A stretch of 64,000 nucleotides of DNA from Acidobacteria bacterium UBA2990. Lineage in GTDB: Bacteria > Acidobacteriota > Vicinamibacteria > Vicinamibacterales > UBA8438. The DNA lies in NCBI GenBank assembly GCA_002347025.1, contig DEAE01000007.1, positions 40,859 through 104,858 of the forward strand, in the 5' to 3' direction. Under the pieces are notes generated by a model. It was not told the DNA's origin and did not search any database. It worked only from the letters and a program-made list of their open reading frames with translations. Shown in pieces: positions 34,962-43,974 of this stretch; within the stretch, counting starts at the first letter, position 1; each line of letters begins with the position of its first letter. The position numbers and the translations under genes were made by a program.

Positions 34962-36581
34962 TCAGCGTTCCAACTCAGGGGTCGTCCGTGGCGGTTCGCG
35001 GCGATGTGTTCCTTGCTCGTAGGCGTAGCCCAGCTTAAGTAGCTCTGCTTCACTGAACGGCCGCCCGAGAAACTCAAGACCTACCGGAAGCCGATCAGCA
35101 GTAAACCCAGCAGGCACCGTCAGCGCAGGAAACCCAATGACCGGGCTCAGGAACCGATTGTTACCCAACGCATATCCGTCCTCTGTGTTGGGGTTCGTTA
35201 ACACATCGGATTCGATTAGCGTCGGCTGGTGGTCAAAGGTGGCATAAATGAGGGCATCGAGGTCGTTATCCGCCATGACGCCTAATACCCCACGCCGAAG
35301 TTGCTCCCTAGCCTGGAGAACCGCCAAATACCCATAGTCATCGATCGATCTTCCCACTACACTCATCAATCCCCTAGCTCGCCACGGAGTGACTACACCA
35401 GACAAGAGAATGTCTCGGAGCGTTTTCACTGGGCTACCGGGATGCTCAGACAGATAGGCATTCGTAGCCTCTTCAGTCTCAAAGTTATTTCGCACATAGG
35501 TTCGCTGGGCCGACTCCAGGTTCGGCACCACAACGGGGTCTACTACAGTCGCCCCGAGCGAGCGTAAATCAGCAATCGCCCGATCGACCAACGCCCGCAC
35601 TTGCTGCTGGTCGGCCGACTCAGGGTCAGTCTTTGGGTCCATAGAATCCCGAATAACCCCAATGCGAGAGCCCCGGAGACCAGCTGCGTCAAGACCATCG
35701 AGATAGGAATCCGGCACCTGCCCCACTGCGTAGGCCGTCACTGAGTCACGGGGGTCGTAACCCGCGATCACATCAAGCAGCCTTGCTGCATCCTCCACCG
35801 TACGGGTCATCGGTCCCAGCGTGTCGCTCGAAGGATTCGCCGGCATCATCCCATGACGACTCACAAGCGGTAAGGTTGGCCGAAGACCGACCAAGCTGTG
35901 CACCGCTGCCGGCCCACGAATAGACCCACCTGTGTCCTCACCAATACCGAGCATGCCAAAGTTGGCCGCGATCCCTGCACCAGTTCCCCCTGAAGACCCA
36001 CTTGGATTTCGCTTAGGATCATAGGCGTTCCTGATGATGCCAAACGCCGACCCTACATACCGAGACGCAAACTCCCCCATATTTGTCTTGGCCAGTACCA
36101 CTGCTCCAGCCTCACGCATTCGAATAACGATCGTCGCATCACGTCCTGACACGAAGTCTTCAAACAGCGCTGACCCGTACGTCGTTGGCATGGCCCGTGT
36201 CTCGACCTGGTCCTTCAACAACACCGGAACGCAGTGCAATGAGCCTACAGGGCCTGAAGCAGCAAGGGCCATATCTAACGAATCAGCTCGTTCCAAAGCT
36301 CGGGGATTGACAGTCTGGACGGTATTCAGCGCCGGACCGGATTGATCGTAAGCGTCAATGCGGTCGAGGTAACCCTGCACTAGCTGACGGCACGTGACCT
36401 CACCTTCGGAAAAAGCCACCTGTAAGTCTTTGACTGTCGCCTCAAGCAATTGAAATCCCTGACCGTGGGCAATTCCAGCCAGAACAGCCCATGCTGCGAC
36501 ACCCCGTGTCAACCAACCTCCTACATACCGAACTCTTTGGATTCCTTTGCAAACACTCGTTATTACGCTATTGCGTATCAC
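34962..36581 (-). CDS. Exported amidase (amidase signature family, copy 2)
   Basis: Amidase-signature hydrolase of 539 residues with an N-terminal hydrophobic signal (about 22-42, ending AHGQG). The triad is complete: Lys123 in VLLKDQVET, Ser196-Ser197 in PSGSSGGTG, and Ser220 in EDTGGSIRGP. It uses a GTG start with AGGAGG five bases upstream. The sequence is clearly related to the amidase at 7969-9492 (shared LLEATVKDLQ/LLEASIEDLQ start and YDQSGPALN/YDQQGPTLN block), so the two are paralogues, although well diverged. Export suggests that external amides or peptide-like compounds are the target. It converges with the DASS symporter gene, and the products could link external hydrolysis and uptake. 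Confidence 0.92.
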   Translation of the reverse strand: MIRNSVITSVCKGIQRVRYVGGWLTRGVAAWAVLAGIAHGQGFQLLEATVKDLQVAFSEGEVTCRQLVQGYLDRIDAYDQSGPALNTVQTVNPRALERADSLDMALAASGPVGSLHCVPVLLKDQVETRAMPTTYGSALFEDFVSGRDATIVIRMREAGAVVLAKTNMGEFASRYVGSAFGIIRNAYDPKRNPSGSSGGTGAGIAANFGMLGIGEDTGGSIRGPAAVHSLVGLRPTLPLVSRHGMMPANPSSDTLGPMTRTVEDAARLLDVIAGYDPRDSVTAYAVGQVPDSYLDGLDAAGLRGSRIGVIRDSMDPKTDPESADQQQVRALVDRAIADLRSLGATVVDPVVVPNLESAQRTYVRNNFETEEATNAYLSEHPGSPVKTLRDILLSGVVTPWRARGLMSVVGRSIDDYGYLAVLQAREQLRRGVLGVMADNDLDALIYATFDHQPTLIESDVLTNPNTEDGYALGNNRFLSPVIGFPALTVPAGFTADRLPVGLEFLGRPFSEAELLKLGYAYEQGTHRREPPRTTPELER

Positions 36582-36862
36582 GTATCCTCCTGTATTCGCT
36601 CTTGGTCCAGTACTGACACCACCATCCAGTCAAAACCCGTCTCAATTTTCCTGAAAGATAAACAACCCTCGATGTCCAATTAGACCGAAGCCTCTCATCT
36701 CGAGGCAGTCTATCTCAGCTTGTTCATATGGAGCTCGAAACTTCATTCGTCCCTCATGCCAACTTCCCCCACGGGACCATGCACCTGACTCAAAACAGCC
36801 GGCGACGTAACCCGCAGCCAGTGGTATGGTAATCGGAGAATAAATAAAGCCGAGGTAAACGG

Positions 36863-38146
36863 ATGAAGACCCAGCACCCACTTGACCGCCGGACAGTTTT
36901 GAAACTGATAACCGCTATGGGCACATCAGCTGCGACAGTGCCTCCTGCAGCGAACGCCGGGCGCAGAACCAGCCCCAATCGAGAGAACACACGGATACAA
37001 GCAGACATCGCCCCTTTCACCATCAATGTGAGCGATGACGAGCTTGCCGACCTGCGTCGCCGACTCTCAGACACGCGGTGGCCAGGGAATCCGCCCGGGG
37101 AAGCCTGGACCTACGGAACTGATCGAGCCTTTCTCGAAGAATTGGTCGCTTACTGGCTGGACAGCTATGACTGGAGGCTCCATGAAGCGGACCTCAATAG
37201 CTTCAGCCACTACACGACCGCCATAGAAGGCCAAGACTTGCACTTCATTCACCAGCGTGGTCAAGGGTCCATGCCCCTCCCTCTCTTGATGACACATGGA
37301 TGGCCCGGGACCATTTGGGAGATGTTGCCGGCAGTGCTAGCCCTGAGTGACCCAGTCACCCATGGGGGCGACGCCGCGGACTCCTTTCACGTCGTCGTGC
37401 CCTCGATTCCAGGCTTCGGATTTTCTGGCGAACCGGCCGAAGGGACAGATATCGCTCGGACGGCTGAACTTTGGATCGCCCTGATGGATAAGCTTGGCTA
37501 TGAGCGGTTTGCGGCTTACGGAAGCGATTGGGGCGCAGGCGTGACCCGTGAACTCGGCGCCCGCTTTCCCGACCGCATCATTGGGGTGCACACCCCTGGG
37601 GCCCCACCACGCGCTCAGCGCGACCCAAACACCGAGGAGGAACGAGACTATCTGCTCCGCTCTGAACTCTGGTCGGTCGATGAAACAGGCTATCAGCGGA
37701 TCCAGGGGACAAAACCCCAGACCCTGGCTTACGGGCTGACTGATTCGCCGGTCGGCCTAGCAGCGTGGATCACTGAGAAACTGCGTTCTTGGAGTGACTG
37801 CGACGGTGACGTTGAATCAAGATTCACCAAAGACCAAATCCTCACACTCGTATCGATTTACTGGCACACCAGAACCATCGGCACGAGTGTCCGCTACTAC
37901 TATGCCAACGGCTTGGGCAGTTCCCGCCGGAGGCGGGCCACACGCGGACCAGTCCAAGTCCCCCAAGGGTATGCGCAATTTATTGGCATGCCATCACGAT
38001 CGGGTCCACCTCGGTCATTTATCGATGAAATCCCGGCCAACGTCACACATTGGTCGATGTTCGACACCGGGGGCCATTTTCCAGCTATCGAAGAGCCGGA
38101 ATTGCTAGTAGAGGATCTTCGGACGTTCTTGCGCTCACTGCGCTGA
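36863..38146 (+). CDS. Tat-exported epoxide hydrolase (EHN domain, alpha/beta hydrolase)
   Basis: Protein of 427 residues. Residues 1-32 form a Tat signal (LDRRTVLKL). An epoxide-hydrolase N-terminal domain follows (FTINVSDDELADLRRRLSDTRWP, about 52-74), then an alpha/beta-hydrolase core. HGWPG at 145-149 is the oxyanion-hole motif, Asp222 in GSDWGAG the nucleophile, and His405 in GGHFPAIEEPE the base. This is the microsomal-type (EPHX1/juvenile-hormone) branch that opens epoxides to diols. Export via Tat is unusual for the family and fits the other external enzymes here. GAGGT lies six bases before the ATG. The upstream 281-base gap holds no gene. A strong hairpin follows the stop, but its T-run serves the opposite strand. 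Confidence 0.92.
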   Translation: MKTQHPLDRRTVLKLITAMGTSAATVPPAANAGRRTSPNRENTRIQADIAPFTINVSDDELADLRRRLSDTRWPGNPPGEAWTYGTDRAFLEELVAYWLDSYDWRLHEADLNSFSHYTTAIEGQDLHFIHQRGQGSMPLPLLMTHGWPGTIWEMLPAVLALSDPVTHGGDAADSFHVVVPSIPGFGFSGEPAEGTDIARTAELWIALMDKLGYERFAAYGSDWGAGVTRELGARFPDRIIGVHTPGAPPRAQRDPNTEEERDYLLRSELWSVDETGYQRIQGTKPQTLAYGLTDSPVGLAAWITEKLRSWSDCDGDVESRFTKDQILTLVSIYWHTRTIGTSVRYYYANGLGSSRRRRATRGPVQVPQGYAQFIGMPSRSGPPRSFIDEIPANVTHWSMFDTGGHFPAIEEPELLVEDLRTFLRSLR

Positions 38147-38184
38147 AAAATTTCGTAGGTAGAACACTGAACTTCATAGTACAC

Positions 38185-38219
38185 AAAAAGGCGCGCCCAG
38201 ACACAGTCTGCGCGCGCCT
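38185..38219 (-). terminator. Strong intrinsic terminator closing the second DUF1552/DUF1592/ankyrin module
   Basis: The arms 38189-38202 and 38206-38219 pair over 14 positions with a single C-C mismatch and a three-base loop (ACA). On the minus strand the stem is followed by TTTTT (complement of 38185-38189). It starts 33 bases after the stop of the DUF1552 gene and is the best terminator in the window. It may also stop leftover transcription from the convergent epoxide hydrolase gene, although no T-run faces that way. Confidence 0.9.
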
Positions 38220-38252
38220 CATTACCACCACCGCTACCCCTTACTAGACCCC

Positions 38253-39638
38253 TCAAAGAGTGAGGGAAGTCGACAACTCTGACAGCTCATCAAGCCGTTC
38301 GCCGGTGCTATCCCCGAATGTCTCCATTGAAACACCAAGCTTGTTCATCAAAGTCAATTGAAGATTCGTCAAGCGTTGCGTTTCATCCGGATACTTGACG
38401 TGTCGACCGCTAGCAATCGTACCGGCACCGCCACCAGCTAACAAGAGCGGCAAATTCCTGATGTCGTGTCGGTTGCCTTCACTGATGGCGCTGCCATACA
38501 GGGTAATCACATGGTCCAAGAGACTACCTTCCCCATCACTGGTCGACGCCAATTTTTCCAGGAAATAACTAAATAACGTCGTGTGATAGGCGTTAATTTT
38601 AGCCAGACTCTCGATCTTGTTTCTGTCTCCGCCGTGATGAGAGATCGGGTGGTGAGAGTCAGAGACACCGATCTGGGGGTAGGTCGCACCACTCTGCTCG
38701 CGACCAATCTGGAAAGTGATGACCCGCGTAGTATCCGTTTGTAACGCCAAGGCCTGCATGTCAAACATCAACCTCGCGTGCTCATCGTAGCTCACTGGAA
38801 TCCCAGCTGGCGAGTCAACTACAGGAAGCTCACGGCCCTGACCCTCAGCATTCTGAATTCGACGTTCGATTTCCCGAACGGATTGCAAATACTCATCGAG
38901 CTTTAGGCGATCACGGGAACCCAGTCCCCCCTGCAGAGCATCGACCTTATCCAAGACCGAGTCGAGGATGCTCTGCTGTCGCCTGAGGCGGGCCTGACGG
39001 ACTGCGGGATCCGTACTATCAATTCCACCAAACAGACGATCGAAAACGACTCGAGGATTTGTTTCAACCGGTAGGGGTGTTGACGGTCCACTCCATGCCA
39101 AGCGGTTCTGGTAGGCACAGCTAAATCCCACATCGCAAGTCCCGACCCCATTCACAGTATCTGCACCCTCTAACCCTAACTCGAGGGATGGCAGTGGTGT
39201 GTCCTGTCCAAGGGTCTTGGCCAGTATCTGATCCATGGAAATCCCGAGTTGCAGACTCGAACTCCCCGTCGTGGGTAATGGCTCAACTCCCGTCAAAAAT
39301 GCCCCGGCTGGCTTTGCATGTGCTCCAGAGGCCCCTGACCGGGACCGGGCACCCGTATTATCCAAACCACTCACAACCAGCAAATGGTCACGGAACGCCT
39401 CCAGTGGCTTCAAGGTCGGCGTGAAATCAAATGCCGATCCTTCTGTAAGAGGCGTCCATCGCTCCATAATGATTCCATTCGGCACATACACCGTGCAGAA
39501 CCGGGCAATCGGCTTGGCCGCTGTCTTTGCCAACGCTGTCGACGCAGGAATCATTCCGTCAAGTAACGGCAGTGCCAGCGTAGCGCCCACACCACGCAAC
39601 ACAGTTCGACGAGCGATTGCTTTCTTGGTGATGATCAT
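38253..39638 (-). CDS. DUF1552 family protein, Tat-exported (copy 2)
   Basis: Protein of about 461 residues, paralogous to the product of 1733-3079. The twin-arginine signal IARRTVLRGVG is at about residues 8-18. Shared blocks are PNGIIMERWTPL, ILAKTLGQDTPLPSLELGLE, FSCAYQNRLAW, SVREIERRIQNAE, SDSHHPISHHGGD and the C-terminal LLAGGGAG. ATG 39638 overlaps the stop of the upstream DUF1592 gene by four bases (ATGA) with GAGGAGG ahead of it; the longer frame to 39701 lies wholly inside that gene and is rejected as the start. Function is unknown. It is the last gene of a three-gene leftward unit (ankyrin, DUF1592, DUF1552) that ends at the terminator at 38185-38219. Confidence 0.9.
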   Translation of the reverse strand: MIITKKAIARRTVLRGVGATLALPLLDGMIPASTALAKTAAKPIARFCTVYVPNGIIMERWTPLTEGSAFDFTPTLKPLEAFRDHLLVVSGLDNTGARSRSGASGAHAKPAGAFLTGVEPLPTTGSSSLQLGISMDQILAKTLGQDTPLPSLELGLEGADTVNGVGTCDVGFSCAYQNRLAWSGPSTPLPVETNPRVVFDRLFGGIDSTDPAVRQARLRRQQSILDSVLDKVDALQGGLGSRDRLKLDEYLQSVREIERRIQNAEGQGRELPVVDSPAGIPVSYDEHARLMFDMQALALQTDTTRVITFQIGREQSGATYPQIGVSDSHHPISHHGGDRNKIESLAKINAYHTTLFSYFLEKLASTSDGEGSLLDHVITLYGSAISEGNRHDIRNLPLLLAGGGAGTIASGRHVKYPDETQRLTNLQLTLMNKLGVSMETFGDSTGERLDELSELSTSLTL

Positions 39639-42163
39639 GACTCGGACCTCCTCATGAGGAAGGGCGTGCTTTTCACAATACGTGTAATAAGCGATGACCA
39701 AGTGAGGTCATCAGACGCTATCTGGCGACTAATCGAACGAACCACCGGCATATCATAATGCTCAAGTGTCCTGCCGAGTGCATAAGTAAGCATTTTCTCA
39801 GCTACGGTTTCAACAAACTGGTCTTCTCGACTCAAAATTACTGCCTGCAGTCCCGTCAGACCATGCACTTCGGTACCATCAACCAAGGTCCCTGAAGCAT
39901 CAATCGGGATACCGGTATCGAATGGAGTTCCCCCACCGTTCGTGGCACGCCAGCGCCCAATCGCATCATACTCCTCAAGCGCAAAACCCAGCGGGTCAAT
40001 CGTGTTATGGCAACTCGCACACACTGGGTTATCTCGGTGCTGTTCCAACCGCTCACGCACAGACCGCGTCGCTCCGCTACCACTCGCGCTAGGCAAACTC
40101 GGCACATCCGGCGGAGGGGGCGGCGGCGGGGTACCAAGGAAGTTATCAAGTAGCCACACTCCTCTAACGACAGGCGACGTTCGATTCGCATATGAAGTGA
40201 TCGTTAGGATGCTAGCGTGTCCTAACAGCCCAGATCGTGTGCCTACCGGATAGGTCACAGGCCGGAAATGCACCCCGTAAACATCTGGAATCCCGTAGTG
40301 CTTGGCCAGTCGTTCGTTGGCAAAGGTGTAATTTGCACGCAACAGATTCACCAGCGGTCGATCTTCCCGTATTTCGTGCTGAAGAAACAGCTGCGTTTCT
40401 TGCAACATCGCGTCACGTAGATTTTCGTCGAAGCTCGTATAGGTCGCAGTGTCAGGAACCGCATTTTTCAATTTTCGCAACTGTAACCACTGGGTGCCAA
40501 AGTTTTCCACCAATGCGGCTGCGCGTGGGTCCGCAAGCATGCGACGCACGTGCTGGTCCAATACCACCGAGTCTTGAAGGTCACCCCTGGCAGCCGCGTC
40601 GAGCAGCTCGTCATCCGGAATACTGCTCCACAAGAAGAACGAAAGACGCGAGGCGAGCTCAAGACCACTGATCGGGTAAGCCTTACCTGCCAGAGCCCCT
40701 AACGGATCGGTTTCGATACGAAATAGGAACTCCGGATCCACGAGGATCCGCTCCACAGCGGTCTGAACGCCACCTTCGAAATCACTCACCTTACGACCCT
40801 CTCGATAGAACCCAAGCAGCATCTCAACATCAGACTCCGTCGCCGGTCGGCGAAACGCGCGCCGCGCCAAGTCCTTGAGAATGGTTCTTGCACAGCTTTC
40901 TTCCGAAGATGCCGTTCCATCGGTCGGCTGACACTTAAAGAGCGTCAAGCGGCTAGGAAGTTCAGAAACGCCGCTGGCGTTATAGGGTCCAATGACTTGT
41001 ACCGTCGCCACAGCAGGATTCCCGTCCTGCATCTCATCCTGGCTATACGAATAAGACGACCGATCGGGCGGCAACGGCAGTATCCCTTCCGGCAGGGCAG
41101 ATCGTCGGTCGAAAGCAATTCCAACCGAGTGCCGCCCGCCGACCACCGTCACCCGAGTTTCGAGGCCTTCGTGTGCGCTAAGGGCGTAGGTTTCCCACTC
41201 CGGGAACGAACGCGAATCGAACACCTGGTCAAACTTGCCGGCATACCCCATGGGGGGAAGCTGCCCTGATTCCCATTCCCGACCCACCGTAAACTCACCC
41301 ACTTGGACTCCATCGAGTCGTATATCAAGCTGATGAGGTACCCCGAGGCCACGGACGTAGCCATACTCCTGTTTTCTTAAGTCCACCCGAATGACGTACT
41401 CCCCATCAACCGGGAAATTGTGTTCGATGGCCACGCCACCTCGTGAACCAAGTGGGAGGTCGAGACTAATAGCCCCATCCTGAACAAGTCCGCCATTTAC
41501 GGGATAAGTAACCGCAACCGGCCGTAAAGCGAGGTCACCCACCACGAGTTGGCTGATCTTCTGGGCGGCTGATAGATACCGCTCGATAAGCGTAGGAGAC
41601 ACTGACAATACGTCGGCTATATTGTCGAAGCCATGATGCTCATCGTCCGGCGGTAAGAACGCCTGCACATCCACCTCGAGCGCGAACAAGTCGCGAATCA
41701 CGTTTGCATATTCAGCTCGATTAAGCCGATGAATAGCGCGACGGCCAGGATTAGGGACCTCAACCACCGCTCGATCGAGTTCCTCTTCCAGCCACGTCAC
41801 AAAGTGCTGTGTACTCTCAGCATCTGGCCTAGGTCGTCCAGCGGGTGGCATCGCACCGGCCCGAAGCCGCCTCAGCACATGCTCCCAAACAGCAGCTCCG
41901 TCCTCAATTTTCGCCAAGTCCATGCTGTCCAGAGTCAACCCAGCCGTGCGAGTACGCCCATTGTGGCAACTTACACAATAGCGATCGAGCAGGGCTCGCC
42001 CATCAGAAGCATCCCACACACTCGAACTCACAGTCTGCTGCGCTCCAGTCGACCCAAGACCAGTGGGCTGCCCACCGGGTCGCTCTGCCTGCAGCTGTGA
42101 TTGACTCGCCGCACCTAACACCAACAACACCACACCGACCGTTGCAGGACGCATAATGGTCAT
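39635..42163 (-). CDS. Exported DUF1587/DUF1595/DUF1592/DUF1588/DUF1585 multidomain cytochrome-like protein (copy 2)
   Basis: Protein of 842 residues with the same domain order as the 3076-5382 product. It has a Sec signal (about 1-26), heme motif CVSCH at 63-67, DUF1587 (HRLNRAEYANVIRDLF), a longer beta-rich middle domain (about 215-410), DUF1595 (ARRAFRRPAT), DUF1592 (LASRLSFFLWSSIPDDELL), DUF1588 and DUF1585 (VETVAEKMLTYALGRTL). CASCH in the DUF1588 part is the second heme-type motif. A proline run again precedes the C-terminal third. The ATG has GGAGG four bases upstream. Coupling to DUF1552 through an ATGA overlap is the same as in copy 1. The middle part is the least similar between copies and may carry ligand specificity. 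Confidence 0.9.
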   Translation of the reverse strand: MTIMRPATVGVVLLVLGAASQSQLQAERPGGQPTGLGSTGAQQTVSSSVWDASDGRALLDRYCVSCHNGRTRTAGLTLDSMDLAKIEDGAAVWEHVLRRLRAGAMPPAGRPRPDAESTQHFVTWLEEELDRAVVEVPNPGRRAIHRLNRAEYANVIRDLFALEVDVQAFLPPDDEHHGFDNIADVLSVSPTLIERYLSAAQKISQLVVGDLALRPVAVTYPVNGGLVQDGAISLDLPLGSRGGVAIEHNFPVDGEYVIRVDLRKQEYGYVRGLGVPHQLDIRLDGVQVGEFTVGREWESGQLPPMGYAGKFDQVFDSRSFPEWETYALSAHEGLETRVTVVGGRHSVGIAFDRRSALPEGILPLPPDRSSYSYSQDEMQDGNPAVATVQVIGPYNASGVSELPSRLTLFKCQPTDGTASSEESCARTILKDLARRAFRRPATESDVEMLLGFYREGRKVSDFEGGVQTAVERILVDPEFLFRIETDPLGALAGKAYPISGLELASRLSFFLWSSIPDDELLDAAARGDLQDSVVLDQHVRRMLADPRAAALVENFGTQWLQLRKLKNAVPDTATYTSFDENLRDAMLQETQLFLQHEIREDRPLVNLLRANYTFANERLAKHYGIPDVYGVHFRPVTYPVGTRSGLLGHASILTITSYANRTSPVVRGVWLLDNFLGTPPPPPPPDVPSLPSASGSGATRSVRERLEQHRDNPVCASCHNTIDPLGFALEEYDAIGRWRATNGGGTPFDTGIPIDASGTLVDGTEVHGLTGLQAVILSREDQFVETVAEKMLTYALGRTLEHYDMPVVRSISRQIASDDLTWSSLITRIVKSTPFLMRRSES

Positions 42164-42242
42164 TTCTCCTCCGAGAACAACCTAATTACCAAATCAACGA
42201 GAGGCCAGATACTTTCGGTCACCCAGCCCCGACGAACCTACA

Positions 42243-43658
42243 CTAACTTCCTTCTAGGAGGTCTAGCATTTCTCGACCCGTAGCACCGTCCTCATTAGGT
42301 ATGTCAGGGTCAGCGCCTTGCTCAACTAGGAACGCCGCCACCTGCTGAAACCGCCCACGTGCCGCTCCGTGAAGAACAGTGTTCCCAGCCCTTCCGATCT
42401 CATTGATCACAGAAGCCGCGCCGGCCTTGACCGCCACCTGGATCGTTTCTAGCACCAGACTCTCATCGGCCCATTCTGCTGACACCAACTCTGGAGCAAT
42501 GAGTCGACTACGACGATTCGTCGCACGGCTCAATCCCAACCCAACGGCTGCCATCAGGGTCGTGGTGCCATTCTCCATCGGGATGAGCACATCAGCACCT
42601 GCATCCGCCAGCAGCCGTAGAATCTCAGGCTCAAGATACTTGGCCGCAAGCATGACCGGAGTAGCCCCTTTTTCACGGGCCGTCAAGATGTACTGATAGG
42701 TCCATCGAGGCACCGGTGTCCCTTTTATCAGTCTAGCGTTTGGATTCGCTCCACGAGCTAGCAGATCCCGAACTAAGTCTGGCTGGGACCGAAGGACCGC
42801 CGCATGCAAGGCCGAATAGCCAGCCCCAGCCGCATTGGGATCAGCGCCCTGAGCCAGCAAAAAACGAGCCAGAAGTTCATGCCCACTTATCGCAGCCAGA
42901 ACCAAGGGGCTATTGCCATCAGCGGACGTATCACCAAGAGCAGCCCCTGCCTCAAGCAGGGCTCGAGCAGTTTCGACGTCGCCATGTCTGGCAGCAAACA
43001 GCAACGGTGTAAAGCCACCGGCATCGAAGTAAGTCGCTCCCTGCGGACTTGTGGTACTGGTCTCTCCCGTACCGCGCAGCTGCTGAACAGTTGCAGTGCG
43101 TGCATCCACTAAAGCCCCGTGGCCCAGGAGCACCCGAACCACCTCCGCATGTCGATTGGCTGCCGCCCACATCAACGCCGTCTGGCCTCGGGACGGTTCC
43201 GTGGCACCGACAGCAGCACCGTGAGTCACCAACGCTTCAACAGCTAGTGGATCACCCGTCTGGGCACATCGCATCAGCACCGTCTCGCCAGATCGCAAGC
43301 CTAGATTCGCATCGGCACCAGCTAGCAGCAGCTGTCTCACGATTCCACTGTTGCGGTTAGCACAGGCGGTCCAGAGTGGAGTTGCACCATAGTCGTTCTC
43401 GGCATCGACCTGCGCACCAGACTCAAGCAGGCCTTCGACTATAGCCGGCTCGTTCCAGTAAGCAGCCCAGTGCAAAGCGGTGGCACCGTCCGGCTGAGAT
43501 GTCGTAACATCTACCTTAGCAACGAGCAAGCGCCCAACTGTATCCCACTGCTGAGCCTTGGCGGCTTCAACCAACCGCAAGTCCGCATAGGCTGCCCCGC
43601 CTCCGGCGGCACCCACCAAGCAGACCAGCATGATTGATCGAGTGATTCTTGCAAGCAT
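42243..43658 (-). CDS. Exported ankyrin-repeat protein (copy 2)
   Basis: Protein of about 471 residues with a Sec signal (about 1-24, ending GGAAYA) and some 11-12 ankyrin repeats. Typical units are GATALHWAAYWNEP, GATPLWTACANRN, GETVLMRCAQTGD and GQTALMWAAANRH, with LLxxGAxVDA turns. The stack covers almost the whole mature protein, and no enzyme domain is seen. ATG 43658 was chosen because GAGGG lies seven bases upstream; the frame runs to a GTG at 43676. It is the first gene of the leftward ankyrin-DUF1592-DUF1552 unit, 79 bases before the DUF1592 start. It is similar in kind to the ankyrin protein at 5409-6707, which lies beside the other module but in divergent orientation. Confidence 0.92.
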   Translation of the reverse strand: MLARITRSIMLVCLVGAAGGGAAYADLRLVEAAKAQQWDTVGRLLVAKVDVTTSQPDGATALHWAAYWNEPAIVEGLLESGAQVDAENDYGATPLWTACANRNSGIVRQLLLAGADANLGLRSGETVLMRCAQTGDPLAVEALVTHGAAVGATEPSRGQTALMWAAANRHAEVVRVLLGHGALVDARTATVQQLRGTGETSTTSPQGATYFDAGGFTPLLFAARHGDVETARALLEAGAALGDTSADGNSPLVLAAISGHELLARFLLAQGADPNAAGAGYSALHAAVLRSQPDLVRDLLARGANPNARLIKGTPVPRWTYQYILTAREKGATPVMLAAKYLEPEILRLLADAGADVLIPMENGTTTLMAAVGLGLSRATNRRSRLIAPELVSAEWADESLVLETIQVAVKAGAASVINEIGRAGNTVLHGAARGRFQQVAAFLVEQGADPDIPNEDGATGREMLDLLEGS

Positions 43659-43974
43659 GACGACCCTCGATATCACCCTAGAACATCCAGAAATACCACG
43701 CTACTGAAACCCGGATCAGCCCGGCTAAGTATAGATCAAGATAGGTAGTCCTGGCACTCGGAGTTAATGAGGTCACCCTAGTAGGGCGTGTGCAACTCGC
43801 GTCTCAGTTTCCTGACTCAGAGTTACGCAGGACCAGAGTCCCCTCCGGGGAAAGCTAACAACACAGGCCATTGGAGAAGACAGCACAACTAGGTCTGACG
43901 CCTCACAGCACCGCCACCAACTCGGTGCACTCGACGCCACCCGCAATAGCTAATGCAGTTCCGAAACCGCCTAG
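43659..43974. other. Intergenic region, no gene seen
   Basis: About 315 bases between the leftward cyclase-family gene and the ankyrin gene. It should hold the promoter of the ankyrin/DUF1592/DUF1552 unit and the 3' end of the upstream transcript. Only a small TCCCC/GGGGA hairpin near 43846 is visible, with no T-run; no ORF or RNA gene is supported. Confidence 0.55.

Noticed and set aside
36642..36881. 79-codon leftward frame upstream of the epoxide hydrolase
   Set aside because: It runs into the epoxide hydrolase start, has mixed unlikely composition, and no ribosome site was found.
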